A DNA stretch of 5,136 nucleotides, from NCBI GenBank assembly GCA_002418295.1, contig DIDU01000183.1:17683-22818 (forward strand), given 5' to 3'. Made by a program: the position numbers and the translations under genes. Each line of letters starts with the position of its first letter. Within the stretch, counting starts at the first letter, position 1. Below, piece after piece: positions 1-5,136 of this stretch. Under the pieces are notes generated by a model. The model was not told where the DNA came from. It worked only from the letters and a program-made list of their open reading frames with translations, and did not search any database. Source of the DNA: Carnobacterium sp. UBA5792. Lineage in GTDB: Bacteria; Bacillota; Bacilli; Lactobacillales; Carnobacteriaceae.

Positions 1-70
1 CACAAACCAAAATGATTGTTAATGAACAAACAGTATGAATATAAAATATTTTTTATAGGCGACTTAACAC

Positions 71-101
71 AAAACCTAACGATTCTTACTCGTTAGGTTT
101 T
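71..101. terminator. Terminator-like perfect hairpin upstream of the sugar transporter gene
   Basis: An 11-nt arm AAAACCTAACG (71-81) is matched perfectly by CGTTAGGTTTT (91-101) around a 9-nt loop. The arms carry their own A and T runs, so the structure could end transcription from either side. The T run after the stem is short on the + strand (TTTT, then ATATT), so termination may be inefficient. It probably closes a gene lying left of the window. The first 70 bases contain stops in all three forward frames within 38 bases, and no gene can be assigned there. Confidence 0.7.
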
Positions 102-148
102 ATATTGCTTCATAATAGAATACAGGGAAAAATAAGAATTAATTTTTT

Positions 149-154
149 AGGAGG
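149..154 (+). promoter_or_regulatory. Shine-Dalgarno site of the sugar transporter gene
   Basis: A perfect AGGAGG lies 5 nt before the ATG at 160. This fixes the start codon of the transporter gene. I found no convincing -35/-10 pair between the upstream hairpin and this site: CATAAT at 111-116 resembles a -10 but has no matching -35. Confidence 0.85.
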
Positions 155-159
155 ACTCT

Positions 160-1014
160 ATGCTCACTTATGTTACTGCATCTTTGCCTATTCTAGGATG
201 GGGATTTATGCCGATCATTGCTAATTTAAGAAAAAGCTCCCCGGTTGAACAACTTTTAGGTACAGCTGTCTTTGCTTTTATCTTCTCGATTATTATCTCA
301 CTCATTATGAGGCCCGAAATTACACTTATTTCTTTTACCGTTAGTTTTATATCGGGTGTTTTTTGGAGTATTGGGCAATTATTTCAATTCAAAGGTATTC
401 AGCTTTCCTCTGTATCTAAAATTATGCCTTTATCTAATGGTTCCCAGTTGATATTTATTTCTTTTACATCTGTCCTTTTATTTCAAGAATGGACAAACAG
501 TAAAATGTTTATGATTGGAACTTTGTCTATTGTCATGATCGTTATTGGAATTTTGTGCACAAATTATCAGCAGAGAAATATAGTTGAAAGCAACCAGTAT
601 AACGCGTATGGCTGGACCTTGCTTTCTTCTGTATTCCTTATGCTATATGTCCTAACCAATCAATTGTTTTCTATTGAGGGATATCAAATAATTTTACCGC
701 AATCTATAGGTATGATTATTGCTTCTAGCATTATTTATCTACATTATTTCAAAGGACATTTTTCTTTTTCAAATCTAAGTTATAATTTAATAACTGGTTT
801 TTCTTGGTCCGTTGCTAATCTGGGGATGTTTCTGACCACTATCCAGTTAGGTGTAGCAACAAGTTTTAGTATTTCTCAAAGCTGTGTAATTGTGGCAACA
901 TTAGGGGGCATAATTTTTTTCAAAGAAAAGAAAACCTGTAAAGAATGGCTTTCTATTTTATTAGGAATTGTCTTAATTATGCTGGGTGTTTTCTCTTTAG
1001 GGAGTTTAAAATAA
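160..1014 (+). CDS. GRP-family sugar transporter (GlcU/RbsU-like)
   Basis: Predicted integral membrane permease of 284 residues, the usual length for the glucose/ribose porter family (Pfam Sugar_transport), whose members such as GlcU and RbsU take up glucose or ribose without phosphorylation in low-GC Gram-positives. The protein is almost wholly hydrophobic, consistent with about ten membrane helices. Family-like stretches are visible: the N-terminal helix with P10 and G13-W14-G15, L33-G34-T35, the S65-G66-V67-F68-W69 to G72-Q73 turn followed by Q76-F77-K78, and K87-I88-M89-P90-L91-S92 to G94-S95-Q96-L97. The start is fixed by the perfect AGGAGG at 149-154. The gene stands alone here, and the substrate (glucose, ribose or another sugar) cannot be read from sequence. 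It looks more AT-rich than pepC downstream. Family assignment is firm; substrate is open. Confidence 0.87.
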   Translation: MLTYVTASLPILGWGFMPIIANLRKSSPVEQLLGTAVFAFIFSIIISLIMRPEITLISFTVSFISGVFWSIGQLFQFKGIQLSSVSKIMPLSNGSQLIFISFTSVLLFQEWTNSKMFMIGTLSIVMIVIGILCTNYQQRNIVESNQYNAYGWTLLSSVFLMLYVLTNQLFSIEGYQIILPQSIGMIIASSIIYLHYFKGHFSFSNLSYNLITGFSWSVANLGMFLTTIQLGVATSFSISQSCVIVATLGGIIFFKEKKTCKEWLSILLGIVLIMLGVFSLGSLK

Positions 1015-1209
1015 GCTCTGTGAATCAATTTTACTTTCATTAAAAAAAATAATTTAAAAGCATTCTACTAAAAAGTAAGAATGGAGCATGTGAAGTATTA
1101 ATTCTAGTTCTTATTTTTCGAAATCTATATATTTTTAGTTGAAATAATCAAAATAAGTGTTTTTATGCGGCCAAACCTGTAAAATACAAAGAATACAGGA
1201 ACATAAAGG
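1015..1209. other. Intergenic region between the sugar transporter and vanZ-like genes
   Basis: About 195 AT-rich bases with no gene I can support. An imperfect hairpin, CATTCTAC (1061-1068) with GTAAGAATG (1075-1083) and one bulged base, lacks a T run on the + strand, so it is not a convincing terminator. A weak promoter is possible: TTGAAA (1139-1144), 16 bp, TTTTAT (1161-1166). A second -10-like TAAAAT (1180-1185) lies at the base of the inverted repeat CCTGTA (1176-1181) / TACAGG (1194-1199), just upstream of the next gene. None of these promoter calls is strong. Confidence 0.4.
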
Positions 1210-1851
1210 GTGTGTAAAAGGATGAGAATAGTAAAAAATAAAAAAATGAACCAATTTATTGCTTGGACGGCAGTCATCGTCTGGATGGGGTTGATTTTTT
1301 ACCTTTCTTCTCAACCAGCAGGAGAATCATGGAATCTCAGTTATGACATGATGAAAGTAACTGTGCAAGCAGTTAAATTATCTCAAGCCCTGGTTAGTCT
1401 GGTGTTGGCCTATGTAGTAGGAAGATTTTTGAAAAAGAAAAATAAAACGATTGGGTTAAAAGAACTCATCTGGATTGCTATTATCATCGGAGTTTTGTAT
1501 GTAGTATCAGGTATCTTGCTGCGGCATTTCGCTCCGGCTGATCTGCATCATTTTATTAGAAAAAATGCTCATTTTTTTATTTATATGGCATTAGGATTTC
1601 TGCTCAAATACGCATTGAAAAGCAGTGGGATAACCAGTTTGAAAGCTGTTGGAATCGCACTGGTAATCTGTGTTCTTTATGCTTTTTCAGATGAATTTCA
1701 TCAATATTTTGTGCCTGGAAGAGGAGCGATGCTGAGCGATGTAATGATCGACAGCACAGGAGCGACTCTGGGAATTGTATTACACAGCCTCTTCAGCAGG
1801 ATAACAATGCCGGTATGGTTAAAAGGAAATGCCGAAACAATGAAAAAATGA
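1210..1851 (+). CDS. VanZ-like family membrane protein
   Basis: Small polytopic membrane protein of 213 residues with the marks of the VanZ-like family (Pfam PF04892). Helix 1 (about 16-32) ends in S33-S34-Q35-P36; further helices lie near 60-74 and 86-104. The R117-K118-N119-A120-H121-F122 motif with Y125 and G129 opens the next helix. The final conserved block is D161-E162-F163-H164-Q165 to P169-G170-R171, with D177, D181 and G184. The namesake VanZ raises teicoplanin resistance by an unknown mechanism; most chromosomal relatives have no assigned function, so resistance should not be assumed. The start is uncertain: GTG at 1210 has AGGA 9 nt upstream, ATG at 1222 has AAAGGG 11 nt upstream, and all motifs lie inside either version. 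No terminator separates it from pepC 71 bp downstream, so the two may share a transcript. Confidence 0.85.
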   Translation: MCKRMRIVKNKKMNQFIAWTAVIVWMGLIFYLSSQPAGESWNLSYDMMKVTVQAVKLSQALVSLVLAYVVGRFLKKKNKTIGLKELIWIAIIIGVLYVVSGILLRHFAPADLHHFIRKNAHFFIYMALGFLLKYALKSSGITSLKAVGIALVICVLYAFSDEFHQYFVPGRGAMLSDVMIDSTGATLGIVLHSLFSRITMPVWLKGNAETMKK

Positions 1852-1909
1852 TTAAAAAAGATTTGTAAGGAACTTTAAAAAGGAGTAACATGGTAATTAT
1901 CTAATTATC

Positions 1910-1915
1910 AGGAGG
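1910..1915 (+). promoter_or_regulatory. Shine-Dalgarno site that decides the TTG start of pepC
   Basis: Perfect AGGAGG, 7 nt before TTG at 1923. No in-frame ATG exists near it, and the TTG gives a protein with the expected PepC N-terminus, so TTG initiation is well supported. Confidence 0.88.
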
Positions 1916-1922
1916 AGATTAT

Positions 1923-3260
1923 TTGACCATCAATACAGAATTATTAACCAATTTTAAAAAACGGTTTGATGAAAACCGCGAAAACCAAGTCATTAAAGGA
2001 GCGATTGCTAAAGTCGGTATCAATACAGCTTCTATCGACAACGATGTTTTGCGTCGCCATTCGTTTACTTTTTCGGATGAAACAAAACGCGGAGAAATTA
2101 CGAATCAACAAGCAAGCGGACGTTGTTGGATGTTTGCTGCCTTAAATACAGCGCGTGTTGATACCATGAATAGATTAAACGTAGATACTTTTGAATTTTC
2201 GCAAAATTATACGTTGTTTTGGGACAAATTGGAAAAAGCAAATTATTTCTTAGATAGTATTTTAGATACACTAGATGAAGCGCAAGATTCAAGAATCATT
2301 GCTCATTTGCTGATGAGTCCAGTTCAAGATGGCGGCCAATGGGACATGTTCTCAGGTATCTTAGAAAAATACGGTGCAGTTCCTAAAGCCGTTATGCCGG
2401 AAACATTCCATTCTGCCAATACGGCTGTGATGAACAAAATCTTGACTTCTAAGTTGCGTGAATTTGCCAGTGTATTGCGTGAAGGTCATCAAGATGGCGA
2501 AACACTTGAAGTTTTAACAGCGAAAAAAGAAGACATGCTGTACTTTATTTATAATGTATTGGTCAAAGCGCTAGGAGAAATTCCTGAAACTTTTACGTAT
2601 GATTACCGTGATAAAGACAATGAGTTCCATCGGATTGCGGATATCACACCGCAAGAATTTTTCAAAAAATATGTTGGTTGGGACTTGCCGAATTTGATCA
2701 GCTTATTGAACGCTCCCACGGCTGACAAACCATATGGCAGAGCTTATACCGTTAAATATTTAGGTACAGTCAAAGAAGCTCAACCGATCCGTTACATCAA
2801 TGCACCCATCGAAGTTTTAAAAGAAGCTGCTATAACTTCCATCAAAGCGGGCGAACCGGTTTGGTTTGGCTGTGATGTCGGTCAAATGTCGATCAGAGAT
2901 GGCGGCATTATGGACGAAAAGAGTTATCAATATGATTTGACGTTAGGGGAAGGATTGAATTTAACAAAAGCCCAACGGTTAGATTATGGCGACAGTTTAT
3001 TGACGCATGCGATGGTCTTTGTCGGAGTCAACTTAGATGATGAAGGCAAACCGTTAACTTGGAAAGTTGAAAACAGCTGGGGGGATAAAGCCGGTAAAAA
3101 AGGCATTTATTCAATGAGCGACAAGTGGTTTGATGAATATAACTACCAAATAGCGGTTGATCAAAAATATATTCCTGAAAAATGGTTAAAAGCATTAGAT
3201 GAACCTGTGATTGAGCTTGAGCCTTGGGATCCTATGGGTGCCTTAGCAATGGTTAAATAA
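1923..3260 (+). CDS. pepC: Aminopeptidase C (bleomycin hydrolase family, peptidase C1B)
   Basis: Cytosolic cysteine aminopeptidase that removes N-terminal residues from peptides. In lactic acid bacteria PepC acts late in peptide breakdown, after oligopeptide uptake, and the family forms a hexameric barrel with active sites inside. The papain-type catalytic set is complete: oxyanion Q62, nucleophile C68 within Q63-A64-S65-G66-R67-C68-W69, H362 in T361-H362-A363-M364, and N384 in E383-N384-S385-W386-G387. The length of 445 residues fits the family. The C-terminus has the conserved DPMGALA, whose arm sits in the active site in this family, but continues with M-V-K. Translation starts at TTG behind a perfect AGGAGG; alternative starts would cut into the conserved N-terminal helix. 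No signal peptide is present. It is followed by a strong terminator, so it ends its transcription unit. The open frame on the opposite strand inside it is a shadow. Confidence 0.96.
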   Translation: MTINTELLTNFKKRFDENRENQVIKGAIAKVGINTASIDNDVLRRHSFTFSDETKRGEITNQQASGRCWMFAALNTARVDTMNRLNVDTFEFSQNYTLFWDKLEKANYFLDSILDTLDEAQDSRIIAHLLMSPVQDGGQWDMFSGILEKYGAVPKAVMPETFHSANTAVMNKILTSKLREFASVLREGHQDGETLEVLTAKKEDMLYFIYNVLVKALGEIPETFTYDYRDKDNEFHRIADITPQEFFKKYVGWDLPNLISLLNAPTADKPYGRAYTVKYLGTVKEAQPIRYINAPIEVLKEAAITSIKAGEPVWFGCDVGQMSIRDGGIMDEKSYQYDLTLGEGLNLTKAQRLDYGDSLLTHAMVFVGVNLDDEGKPLTWKVENSWGDKAGKKGIYSMSDKWFDEYNYQIAVDQKYIPEKWLKALDEPVIELEPWDPMGALAMVK

Positions 3261-3283
3261 AAGGTTGAATAGATACACTGATT

Positions 3284-3316
3284 AAAGAGTGTGATTTTAT
3301 ATCATGCTCTTTTTTT
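3284..3316 (+). terminator. Intrinsic terminator of pepC
   Basis: AAAGAGTGTGA (3284-3294) pairs with TCATGCTCTTT (3302-3312) through 11 pairs, two of them G-T wobbles, around a 7-nt loop. A run of seven T residues (3310-3316) follows and overlaps the end of the stem. It begins 24 bp after the pepC stop, as expected for a rho-independent terminator. Confidence 0.88.
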
Positions 3317-3374
3317 GTAATAAAAGGGGCAACAAAGCGCTAGTTTCTTGGAAAATAGGCTTCGTAAAAAAGCG

Positions 3375-3408
3375 AACGAATATTTTTTATTTATGTTAAT
3401 TATTCGTT
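3375..3408. repeat. Inverted repeat upstream of phnD
   Basis: AACGAATA (3375-3382) and TATTCGTT (3401-3408) are perfect 8-bp inverted arms 18 bp apart, with centres 26 bp apart. The site lies upstream of the phnD promoter, so it would act as DNA, for example as a dimer operator, unless an earlier promoter reads through. A further TTCGT at 3361-3365 could pair with the left arm instead. The regulator is unknown. Confidence 0.45.
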
Positions 3409-3432
3409 TTATTGTTGTAAATTTATTGTAAA
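3394..3432 (-). promoter_or_regulatory. PhoP-box-like phased hexamer repeats upstream of phnD
   Basis: Read on the minus strand, 3432-3416 is TTTACA, five bases, TTTACA, an exact 11-bp direct repeat. Two helical turns further along, TTAACA occupies 3399-3394; the intervening in-phase hexamer (3410-3405) does not match. The Bacillus subtilis PhoP box is known as repeats of TT(A/T/C)A(C/T)A spaced about 5 bp. Three of four phased positions fit that consensus here, ending 15 bp before the -35 element of a phosphonate-uptake gene. Control by phosphate limitation is inferred; AT-rich DNA can give such hexamers by chance. Confidence 0.5.
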
Positions 3433-3447
3433 AGCGGTAACTGAGTA

Positions 3448-3476
3448 TTGATAAATTGAAAAATAACAGATATACT
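3448..3476 (+). promoter_or_regulatory. Sigma-A-type promoter of phnD
   Basis: TTGATA (3448-3453) and TATACT (3471-3476) each match the consensus at five of six positions and are separated by the optimal 17 bp. Transcription would begin near 3483, leaving a leader of about 66 nt before the ATG at 3549. This promoter sits inside an in-frame upstream extension of phnD beginning at TTG 3456, which argues that the extension is not translated. Confidence 0.75.
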
Positions 3477-3548
3477 AATAAAGGACTTAGGAGCGGTTTA
3501 CTGCTTTTGAGTTACATATCAGCTCTTTTAGGGAGGAAAATCAGTAAA

Positions 3549-4487
3549 ATGAAGAACATGAAAAAGATGGTTTTATTCGGTTTAAGTTTAGCCTTGACTG
3601 CCACATTAGCAGCATGTGGCGGGGGATCAGACAGCGGTGATGGTACACAAACAGACGAAGGGTATGTGCCTAAAACATTGAAAGTTCAATTTGTTCCTTC
3701 TCAAGCAGCAGAAACACTTGAAGCCAAAGCAAAACCGTTAGAAGATTTACTAGAAGCTGAATTGGATATTCCAGTTGAAGTAAGTGTTTCTACTGATTAC
3801 AATACTATTATTGAAGCAATGTCTTCAGAACAAATCGATATTGGCTTCTTACCTCCAAATGCTTATGTATTAGCTCATGAACAAAGTGACGCAAAAGTAT
3901 TGTTGCAAGCACAACGTTATGGCGTTGAACAACCTGGCGGAAAACCAACAGACTCATTGGTTGATTCGTATAAATCAATGATCGTAGTTAAAACCGGCAG
4001 CGACATTAAAACATTAGAAGACTTGAAAGGCAAAACCATTGCTACTCAAGACGTTACATCATCAGCAGGTTATGTATGGCCGGCTGCTGAAATGAAAAAA
4101 GCAGGTGTGGATATTGAAAACAGCGACATCACAACTGTACAAGTGAAAGGACATGACCAAGCGATCCTTTCTGTTTTAAACGGCGATGTGGATGCAGCGT
4201 TCGTTTTTGAAGATGCTCGTAACAATGTAGTAAAAGATGTTCCAGATATTTTTGAAAAAGTTGAACCAATGTACATTACTGAACCTATTCCAAATGATAC
4301 GATTACTGCTCGCGCTGATATGAGTGAAGAATGGAATAAAAAAATCCAAGATGCTTTTATTGCGATTGGAAAATCAGAAAAAGGCAAACAAATCATTTCT
4401 GATGTATACTCTCATGAAGGTTATGTCGTATCAGATGACAAAAACTTTGATATCGTAAGAGAATATGCTAAAGAAGTTGGACAATAA
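3549..4487 (+). CDS. phnD: PhnD-type phosphonate/phosphite ABC transporter substrate-binding lipoprotein
   Basis: Extracellular receptor, anchored to the membrane by lipid, for a PhnCDE-type importer of phosphonates, phosphite or related oxyanions. The 312-residue protein begins with K2, K5 and K6, a hydrophobic stretch (7-19) and lipobox L20-A21-A22-C23, followed by a Gly/Ser/Asp-rich linker. The mature domain resembles the PhnD family (PF12974): an opening VQFVPSQ strand, the Y-N-T-I-I-E-A-M segment, D-I-G-F-L-P-P-N-A-Y, and the T170-S171-S172-A173-G174 loop, which in this family contacts the ligand phosphorus group. The start at ATG 3549 is chosen because GGGAGG (3531-3536) lies 12 nt upstream, it places the signal peptide at the N-terminus, and the frame's longer form from TTG 3456 would overlap the promoter. 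It is followed by its own terminator; phnC begins 418 bp on. Which ligand is bound cannot be told from sequence. Confidence 0.92.
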   Translation: MKNMKKMVLFGLSLALTATLAACGGGSDSGDGTQTDEGYVPKTLKVQFVPSQAAETLEAKAKPLEDLLEAELDIPVEVSVSTDYNTIIEAMSSEQIDIGFLPPNAYVLAHEQSDAKVLLQAQRYGVEQPGGKPTDSLVDSYKSMIVVKTGSDIKTLEDLKGKTIATQDVTSSAGYVWPAAEMKKAGVDIENSDITTVQVKGHDQAILSVLNGDVDAAFVFEDARNNVVKDVPDIFEKVEPMYITEPIPNDTITARADMSEEWNKKIQDAFIAIGKSEKGKQIISDVYSHEGYVVSDDKNFDIVREYAKEVGQ

Positions 4488-4552
4488 GAGAAAATAAAAA
4501 ACATTTTTTCACTATGAGAAATTCTCTGCCTTTAGTAAATGGATTGAAAAAG

Positions 4553-4587
4553 GTTATCTTTGGTTGAATCCAAAGATAACTTTTTTT
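4553..4587 (+). terminator. Strong intrinsic terminator after phnD
   Basis: GTTATCTTTGG (4553-4563) and CCAAAGATAAC (4570-4580) form a perfect 11-bp stem with a 6-nt loop, followed by seven T residues (4581-4587). A run of A residues precedes the stem, so it could also work on the other strand. It separates phnD from phnC. Confidence 0.93.
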
Positions 4588-4657
4588 GTCATATAGGGTT
4601 TATAAAAGGTTCCAGAAAAGAAATATTGAAAGGCCAAACGGTTCTACCGAACAAAAG

Positions 4658-4737
4658 AAGCTAGGAAACAGGTAGGAGTGTTAGCTAGAGCGCGTCTAAG
4701 CTGAGAAATAGGTAGAAGTGTCAGCTGGTGCCTTTCT
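4658..4737. repeat. Two tandem 40-bp imperfect repeats, each with hairpin arms
   Basis: Units 4658-4697 and 4698-4737 are identical at 30 of 40 positions by my alignment, with no gaps. Each begins with an AGCT-type arm and has its partner 22 bases later: AGCTAG (4659-4664) with TTAGCT (4681-4686), and AGCTGA (4699-4704) with TCAGCT (4721-4726). The 16-nt loops share GAAA, AGGTAG and AGTG. The A-T pair at 4663/4682 is replaced by G-C at 4703/4722, and the G-T wobble at 4664/4681 by A-T at 4704/4721, so pairing is kept while sequence changes. This may be part of an interspersed repeat or a small structured RNA; function unknown. Confidence 0.7.
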
Positions 4738-4891
4738 ATCGAACACTTAGCACAAAAAAATAGATTCAATTGTTAGGTAGTTTGTTCTTTTTACATCAAT
4801 TTTTTTTAGCAAAACTTAATAATTCTAGTAAAAAAAGGTCAAGTACTTTACACTGTAATGAGGCAAAACGAATGAATCAAATTTAAAAATT

Positions 4892-4896
4892 GGAGG
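4892..4896 (+). promoter_or_regulatory. Shine-Dalgarno site of phnC
   Basis: GGAGG, extended as GGAGGAGAAG, lies 9 nt before ATG 4906 and supports that start. Confidence 0.8.
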
Positions 4897-4905
4897 AGAA
4901 GAAAA

Positions 4906-5136
4906 ATGACACCCATTGTCGATAAAAATGCATCGATTATTTCTTTTCAGAATGTAAGTAAAGTATACCCAAATGGGGTTCAAGGATTAAAAGACTTAAA
5001 TATTGATATCAAGCAGGGTGAATTCGTCATCGTCGTTGGGTTATCTGGTGCGGGTAAGAGTACCATGTTACGAGCTATTAACCGACTGCATGAGATTACA
5101 TCAGGTGATATTCAAATTGACGGAAAATCAATCACT
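4906..5136 (+). CDS. phnC: PhnC phosphonate ABC transporter ATP-binding protein (5' part, cut by the window end)
   Basis: ATPase subunit that drives uptake of the ligand delivered by PhnD, on the cytoplasmic face of the membrane. Only the first 77 residues are in the window. They show Y21, in the position of the aromatic A-loop residue, and the Walker A motif G45-L46-S47-G48-A49-G50-K51-S52-T53 followed by L55-R56 and I58-N59-R60-L61; the GLSGAGKST plus INRL combination is typical of PhnC among ABC ATPases. About ten residues precede the usual family start at I12-S13-F14, a mild N-terminal extension, but the strong GGAGG nine bases upstream supports ATG 4906. The Q-loop, signature and Walker B motifs, and the partner permease gene phnE, should lie beyond the right edge. 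It has no close coupling to phnD. Confidence 0.93.
   Translation, partial: MTPIVDKNASIISFQNVSKVYPNGVQGLKDLNIDIKQGEFVIVVGLSGAGKSTMLRAINRLHEITSGDIQIDGKSIT

Larger units (their letters stand above)
4588..4905. other. Non-coding region between the phnD terminator and phnC
   Basis: No gene is supported in this stretch. Its first part (about 4628-4750) holds the structured 40-bp tandem repeat described separately; the rest is AT-rich leader DNA. A promoter for phnC is expected because of the terminator upstream. The best -10 candidate is TGTAAT (4854-4859), but the bases 17 bp before it are poly-A, so it would be weak or need an activator. Single TTTACA hexamers occur at 4790-4795 and 4847-4852 but are not in 11-bp phase with each other. 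Confidence 0.5.

Noticed and set aside
12..38. Short frame ending at 38 that could be the tail of an upstream gene (last residues MIVNEQTV).
   Set aside because: Other frames also stop nearby and there are too few residues to identify a gene; only the hairpin at 71-101 hints at one.
16..45. Promoter-like TTGTTA, 18 bp, TATAAA before the hairpin at 71-101.
   Set aside because: It would drive a transcript straight into the terminator-like hairpin; AT-rich DNA gives such matches by chance. A tiny RNA is possible but unsupported.
1061..1083. Hairpin after the sugar transporter gene as its terminator.
   Set aside because: The stem has a bulge and no T run follows on the + strand.
1210..1851. Calling the VanZ-like gene a glycopeptide resistance gene.
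   Set aside because: No vanA-type cluster genes surround it; the VanZ-like family is common on chromosomes without a resistance role.
2098..2292. 64-codon open frame on the minus strand inside pepC.
   Set aside because: It is a shadow of a strongly conserved gene; its residues resemble no family I know and there is no ribosome site.
3456..3548. In-frame N-terminal extension of PhnD from TTG 3456 (31 extra residues).
   Set aside because: The -10 element and predicted transcription start lie inside it, there is no ribosome site before the TTG, and it would bury the lipoprotein signal peptide.
4070..4396. 108-codon open frame on the minus strand inside phnD.
   Set aside because: It lies antisense to conserved PhnD sequence, with a serine- and phenylalanine-rich composition typical of antisense frames.
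4658..4737. CRISPR array.
   Set aside because: There are only two imperfect units, directly abutting with no spacers, and no cas genes.

Overview
The window looks like chromosome from a low-GC Gram-positive bacterium. It is AT-rich by eye, has strong AGGAGG-type ribosome binding sites, one TTG start, a lipobox-bearing solute-binding protein, and a C1-family PepC of the kind typical of lactic acid bacteria. Lactobacillales is well supported. Carnobacteriaceae is my best guess from recollection of the protein sequences, not something the window proves.

Layout, all genes on the + strand: (1) 1-159 holds a terminator-like hairpin and no gene I can support. (2) 160-1014 encodes a GRP-family (GlcU/RbsU-type) sugar transporter, followed by about 195 bp with no clear terminator. 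(3) 1210-1851 encodes a VanZ-like membrane protein. (4) 1923-3260 encodes aminopeptidase C (PepC), starting at TTG behind a perfect Shine-Dalgarno; nothing terminates transcription between vanZ-like and pepC, so they may be co-transcribed. A strong terminator follows at 3284-3316. (5) 3317-3548 is a regulatory region with PhoP-box-like repeats, inverted repeats and a good sigma-A promoter. (6) 3549-4487 encodes a PhnD-type phosphonate/phosphite-binding lipoprotein, closed by a strong terminator at 4553-4587. (7) 4488-4905 is a long non-coding gap holding that terminator and a 40-bp tandem repeat with hairpin arms. (8) 4906 to the window end is the start of phnC, the ATPase of the same transporter.

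PhnD would capture an organophosphonate, phosphite or related oxyanion outside the membrane, and PhnC would power import with a PhnE permease that must lie beyond the window. The binding-protein gene appears to be its own transcription unit. The phased TTTACA-like repeats upstream suggest control by phosphate limitation through a PhoP-type regulator. The transporter, VanZ-like and PepC genes are ordinary housekeeping or accessory genes with no evident link to phosphonate uptake.

I see no sign of a wholly new multi-gene system. The most interesting signals are non-coding: the structured 40-bp repeat pair at 4658-4737, with a compensatory base-pair change, and the helically phased repeats at 3394-3432.
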